Assembly: GCA_934700385.1 (NCBI GenBank)
Contig: CAKUXO010000023.1
Coordinates: 1-23,929, forward strand
Length of the DNA: 23,929 bases
Direction: 5' to 3'
From: an uncultured Candidatus Melainabacteria bacterium
Lineage (GTDB): Bacteria > Cyanobacteriota > Vampirovibrionia > Gastranaerophilales > Gastranaerophilaceae
The notes beneath the pieces were generated by a model. That model did no database searches, was not told the origin of the DNA, and was given only the letters and a program-made list of their open reading frames with translations. Positions 23,257-23,929 of this stretch are shown piece by piece; the stretch's first letter is position 1, and the number at the start of each line of letters is the position of its first letter. The position numbers and the translations under genes are program-made.

Positions 23257-23718
23257 ATGAAAATAGGAAAATTGGATTTAGGTAAAATTGATTTTTGCAA
23301 AATCAAAAAAATAACTTTAATTGAAATTACAACTCTTGTTTTGGCTTTCCTTGCAATAGGAATTTATTATTCGCCTCACTTTATGCACAAACAAGAAGTT
23401 ATGAAAGCCGCTAAAATAAAGGCAGATAACGCTATTTTCACTTCAAAAGTATTAGAAGAATTTTCATCTAATAAAAATGCAAAGCCCTCTGACGTTGCAA
23501 AAAAAGTTTCAGAAGAATTAAATCAAGTAAGTGAAAACCCTTACGATAAAAAAGAAAAATCATACACTTTTGAGGTTCAATGCAAAGGTTGTAACAGCGT
23601 TGAATTTAACGATGAATTAACCATGATTACCTTAACAACATATAATAAAAAAGGTGATCTTATTGCAAGAACAGTAATCAAACCACCATCTTATGTGACA
23701 TATTCTAAGGATGAATAA
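23257..23718 (+). CDS. Small single-pass membrane protein, unknown function
   Basis: The 153-residue product is not recognised. A charged N-terminus (about 1-18) is followed by one membrane segment (about 19-41, ITLIEITTLVLAFLAIGIYY) and then a mostly extracytoplasmic part with a helical stretch (about 46-90, HKQEVMKAAKIKADNAIFTS) and a short beta-rich end containing a CKGC cysteine pair. The topology is reminiscent of minor pilins (TM plus amphipathic helix plus small beta domain), but there is no prepilin G/A-F-x-x-x-E cleavage site directly before the helix, so this is only a resemblance. Three bases after the glycosidase stop, with AAAGG as ribosome site, so it belongs to the lptB operon. 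Confidence 0.75.
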   Translation: MKIGKLDLGKIDFCKIKKITLIEITTLVLAFLAIGIYYSPHFMHKQEVMKAAKIKADNAIFTSKVLEEFSSNKNAKPSDVAKKVSEELNQVSENPYDKKEKSYTFEVQCKGCNSVEFNDELTMITLTTYNKKGDLIARTVIKPPSYVTYSKDE

Positions 23719-23929
23719 CCTGAGCCAAGCGAGTTTAGTTCAAAACCCGTTAATGAAGAATGAGTTTTACGGATTGGAAGTGCCCTTGGGGCAGGTAGAA
23801 TAATTGAAGGTATTTTTGCAGATTTTTCAAAACAGAGTCGAATGCAATTAATGGTGTATAGGCTGTGTCCACAGGCAGTTTCAAAATTTAACTCATACGA
23901 AAATGAAATATGTAGTAAGTTTATGCGCT
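23719..23929. other. Right-edge region, unassigned, less AT-biased than its surroundings
   Basis: No gene can be named. A 30-codon frame (ATG 23711 to stop 23801-23803) overlaps the previous stop as ATGAATAA. A plus frame is open from 23764 to the edge and a minus frame from the edge down to 23691; both use codons (CGG, AGG, CTG, GGG) rare elsewhere in the window. Small inverted repeats occur: tgccc/gggca at about 23781-23793, ctgtg/cacag around 23865-23876, and atgagtt/aactcat spanning most of the region. A structured RNA, or the end of a gene or element that continues outside, are all possible. Confidence 0.35.

Noticed and set aside
23719..23929. RNase P RNA, tmRNA, SRP RNA, 6S RNA or tRNA at the right edge
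   Set aside because: None of the conserved cores I could recall (for example the RNase P GAGGAAAGTCC, the tmRNA tRNA-like end, the SRP GNAR loop context or a T-arm) is present in the visible part.
1..23929. CRISPR arrays, insertion sequences or phage genes
   Set aside because: No regularly spaced identical repeats, transposase-like motifs or terminal inverted repeats were seen; inverted repeats found are terminator-like or palindromic promoter sites.

Overview
This window is a stretch of AT-rich bacterial chromosome with tightly packed genes and strongly A/T-biased third codon positions. It looks like a diderm (Gram-negative) bacterium: it carries a Kdo transferase (KdtA/WaaA), the LPS-export ATPase LptB, an LptF/LptG-type permease and prolipoprotein signal peptidase (LspA). 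The base composition, the envelope genes, the Pix/Pil-like chemosensory genes and a few lineage-specific-looking proteins fit the non-photosynthetic cyanobacterial relatives (Melainabacteria/Vampirovibrionia, Gastranaerophilales-like gut organisms). That placement is an inference from sequence appearance, not the result of a search. I see no rRNA, tRNA, CRISPR array, transposase or phage gene.

Layout. (1) 1-1033: a minus-strand gene for an unrecognised coiled-coil protein with a clear terminator. (2) 1181-3902: a plus-strand promoter, a tandem GNAT acetyltransferase gene and serA (first step of serine synthesis), ending in a nested inverted-repeat terminator. (3) 3903-10678: eight contiguous minus-strand genes, in transcription order a REC-domain protein, a tandem CheW protein, two exported proteins of unknown function, lspA, an RluD-type pseudouridine synthase, a small membrane/coiled-coil protein, and prfB. 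The genes overlap or are separated by at most about 30 bases, so they look like one operon. prfB (RF2) is split by the classic autoregulatory +1 programmed frameshift site and must be read as one 370-residue protein. (4) 10744-14851: divergently, a sensor-less methyl-accepting protein and a 1012-residue hybrid CheA with a C-terminal receiver. With the two genes on the other strand these make a chemosensory array-like set with no CheB, CheR or flagellar gene in the window, which suggests type IV pilus motility or another non-flagellar output. (5) 14848-16161: an alpha-oxoamine synthase (BioF/KBL/SPT-like), tail-to-tail with cheA and sharing a 4-base overlap at the stops. (6) 16279-18428: kdtA and a formyltransferase. 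(7) 18434-20395: a 653-residue protein with a long array of PDGT/PNGT-type beta repeats resembling the G-box of centriolar CPAP/TCP10. (8) 20565-23718: lptB, an lptF/G-type permease, an exported NAGPA-type phosphodiester glycosidase and a small single-pass membrane protein. (9) 23719-23929: a short edge region richer in G/C than its surroundings that I cannot assign.

The window combines envelope biogenesis (kdtA, lptB, lptF/G, lspA, exported glycosidase), a signal-transduction hub and housekeeping genes (serA, prfB, rluD). The observations I rank highest are the divergent chemosensory locus tied to an envelope/translation operon, with a receiver fused to what looks like a decayed GGDEF domain, and the bacterial G-box-like repeat protein.
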